From positions 3,505,820-3,569,819 of the forward strand of contig NC_092239.1 in assembly GCF_036320965.1 (NCBI RefSeq): a stretch of 64,000 bases of DNA, given 5' to 3'. Numbering within the stretch: position 1 is the first letter of the stretch; each line of letters begins with the position of its first letter. The notes under the pieces are model-generated. The model worked only from the letters and a program-made list of their open reading frames with translations. It had not been told where the DNA came from and did not search any database. The position numbers and the translations under genes were made by a program. This DNA comes from Panulirus ornatus (lineage: Eukaryota; Arthropoda; Malacostraca; Decapoda; Palinuridae). Positions 62,229-64,000 of the stretch are shown here, in pieces.

Positions 62229-63080
62229 TCGAAATATGTTCCATTTCAAAGGAAGCCTTCTTCATTCATGACTATTTGGGGGCGAGACTTTAACAAATTC
62301 TGCAGGAATCAAAGCTTGTCACACGAAGTAAACTGCCGAGTCTAGACAAGGATTACACAAACTTTCAACTCTATCTTCTACCATGTGAACCCAATAACTC
62401 GGGCTCGGAGAAGCATAACTACCTTGTGTGCCCGCGGGAAACCCATCCTTAGTCCTCTTTCACCTTGCCATCTACCTATGGTCAACAATTTATATAATAG
62501 ACCCCTGAATAACTCAACACCCAGGAACGAACCTATCTAGGACTGTTGGGTTAAGTGTGGTGGGGACGGCCTTGTGTTCGGCAGGACTGTCCTTGACACA
62601 GATATCGCCACCACACATCCGTCTACCTCATGAATCGAGTAACTTACATAACATCCCGAAAATAACCTCTCTACACCACTGCCCGAGACGTCCCGGGTGC
62701 ATACCCCAAACTAGGTGGGAAAAGACGAACGAGAACTAACTAAGCAAAGCCGGGAAATATGTCTTCTGCTCCCGAAATTTATTCCCCAGCGACACAATTA
62801 TTTGAAGAATGGGTACAATTCTTTTTTTTTTTCCAGAATTTCATTCTTCCTCGACCAACAACAACATCGCTGAAGGTCGCATCTTTTCTTTCACTTCCCC
62901 ATCTAGGTGACCTACCTCCAGTGTTTGTCTGAGCGAGCAAGTAAGGAAGCGAAGCCAGAAACGTTAACTCCACGAGGTGAGGACAACATTTGTCTTACAT
63001 AATGTGCAAGTTGATTCCTCGGCCATCTAAAAATAAACAATTACTATACAACAAAACTTACTTCTCGTTTCTGATGGAAT
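62225..63080. other. non-coding interval
   Basis: Short frames only, no recognisable product. Confidence 0.4.
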
Positions 63081-63091
63081 AATGCGTTACT

Positions 63092-63118
63092 ACACACACA
63101 CACACACACACACACACA
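63092..63118. repeat. (AC)n microsatellite
   Basis: About 13 AC units, adjoining the left end of a LINE remnant. Confidence 0.95.
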
Positions 63119-63119
63119 A

Positions 63120-63850
63120 TGACGCCCTAACGGTCATTCATCACCGACGGAAGTACGTAAACAACACTACCTTTGGCATCACTATCAACAAAAAAAAGCC
63201 TCCCGACTTCAGTGCCCTTCAGCACATCATCCACATCCTTCAGGAGAGGACTACGGCCAACGACGTCACCATCATCCACGCCACCAAGACAGGCGCAGAC
63301 GTCATAACCCAAACTAAACAAGGCCCCGACATCCTCCGGGCAGCCCGAGACACCAAACTCCTTGATGTCACTACAGACAACGGTTTAACCTGGAAGTCAT
63401 GCCAGCGTTATCATCACATTTTTGGCGCCGTCCGTACCTTTTCCGCCCACTGTTACAACTACTTGTTGACAAGGCAAGCGTCCCGTCAGATGAGCGCAGG
63501 AATGTCCATCCTAACCTAAGCCTACCGAGCCCGGTCTCCCTCATCACTCCCAGCAGCGCAGAGGGAACAACTGGAAAGAGTGCAAGAAAGGGCAAGCAGA
63601 ATCATCCTGGCCCCCTTCTTACACCCCCTACCATGAGAGCTCTCATCTGGCAGCACCTGTCAACCCTCTCCAACTAACACCAGCACCTCACAATGCAGTT
63701 TAGCAATGAACTGCTGACACACCTTCGTCACAACGTAGAAACAACAGGATCTACAATGTAAACATTCCTGTATATCTGTCCCTCCGACTACCTACAAGTC
63801 CCTCACACACGTGCTAATCCAAAGCCCACCTTAATCTTAAGCTCCTTTAT
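63120..63850 (+). mobile_element. LINE remnant, reverse transcriptase thumb region (family C)
   Basis: A 145-codon frame (63082-63519) carries TKLLDVTTDNGLTWKS, the LGVxxDxxLxWxxH landmark after motif C. A frameshifted continuation at 63530-63660 reads like SPSLI...LERVQ-type and ASRIILAPSYTPYHESS wording, then degenerate R-rich tail text to about 63850. No intact catalytic region. Confidence 0.7.
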
Positions 63851-64000
63851 GATAAGTTAACTAGTTACTATCGTGACTTCCCAATTCTGTAATACCTGTA
63901 ACACCTTCAATACAACACAGTTATCTATTTATCTACACAAGAAATAGGGTCCCACCAGCGTAAAACTCCCTCCCTGTACACCACAAACAGCTAATTACTA

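Overview
The window is eukaryotic. Coding sequence is split into exons with GT-AG introns, long stretches are non-coding, simple repeats (AG, CT, AT, GT, AC, AAT) are very dense, and fragments of several non-LTR retrotransposon families are scattered through it. The encoded Wnt7 and the style and density of the repeats suggest an arthropod, most likely a decapod crustacean. That placement rests on recall of family and repeat style, not on a search.

Layout. (1) 0-8.5 kb: the last five coding exons of a plus-strand Wnt7-type gene (Drosophila Wnt2 orthologue group). All splice phases agree and the exons give 250 residues up to the stop; the N-terminal exons are not seen and probably lie upstream of the window. 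(2) 8.5-18 kb: intergenic DNA with a degenerate tandem repeat, a possible CCAAT-box promoter near 11.4 kb, then an 898-codon plus-strand open reading frame at 14.63-17.32 kb. It encodes an unrecognised acidic, Ser/Thr/Pro-rich protein with a cluster of SUMO-type lysine motifs, a 30-bp coding minisatellite and a Cys/His C-terminus. (3) 18-27 kb: old retrotransposon copies on both strands. (4) 27.4-41.3 kb: a minus-strand mitochondrial carrier gene (SLC25A33/36, pyrimidine-nucleotide carrier type). Five in-phase exons give the C-terminal 199 residues and a novel-looking acidic tail. A repeat-poor 4.8-kb stretch after the stop looks like a long 3' UTR. Its introns hold LINE copies, one nearly intact but with a nonsense codon. 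(5) 41.3-46 kb: a CR1-like LINE remnant and a probable two-exon minus-strand gene for an unrecognised 62-residue protein. (6) 46-64 kb: mostly non-coding, with microsatellites, a well-preserved 5'-truncated LINE (52.6-54.3 kb, 469-codon reverse transcriptase ORF), short tandem repeats, palindromic dispersed repeats, and remnants of two other LINE types at 59.7-60.4 and 63.1-63.8 kb.

The host genes do not form an operon or obvious pathway: a secreted morphogen, an unknown probably nuclear protein, a mitochondrial inner-membrane carrier and a small unknown protein. What ties the window together is its repeat history. One dominant LINE family ('family A' here) has at least ten copies of different ages, and several repeats may be new families.
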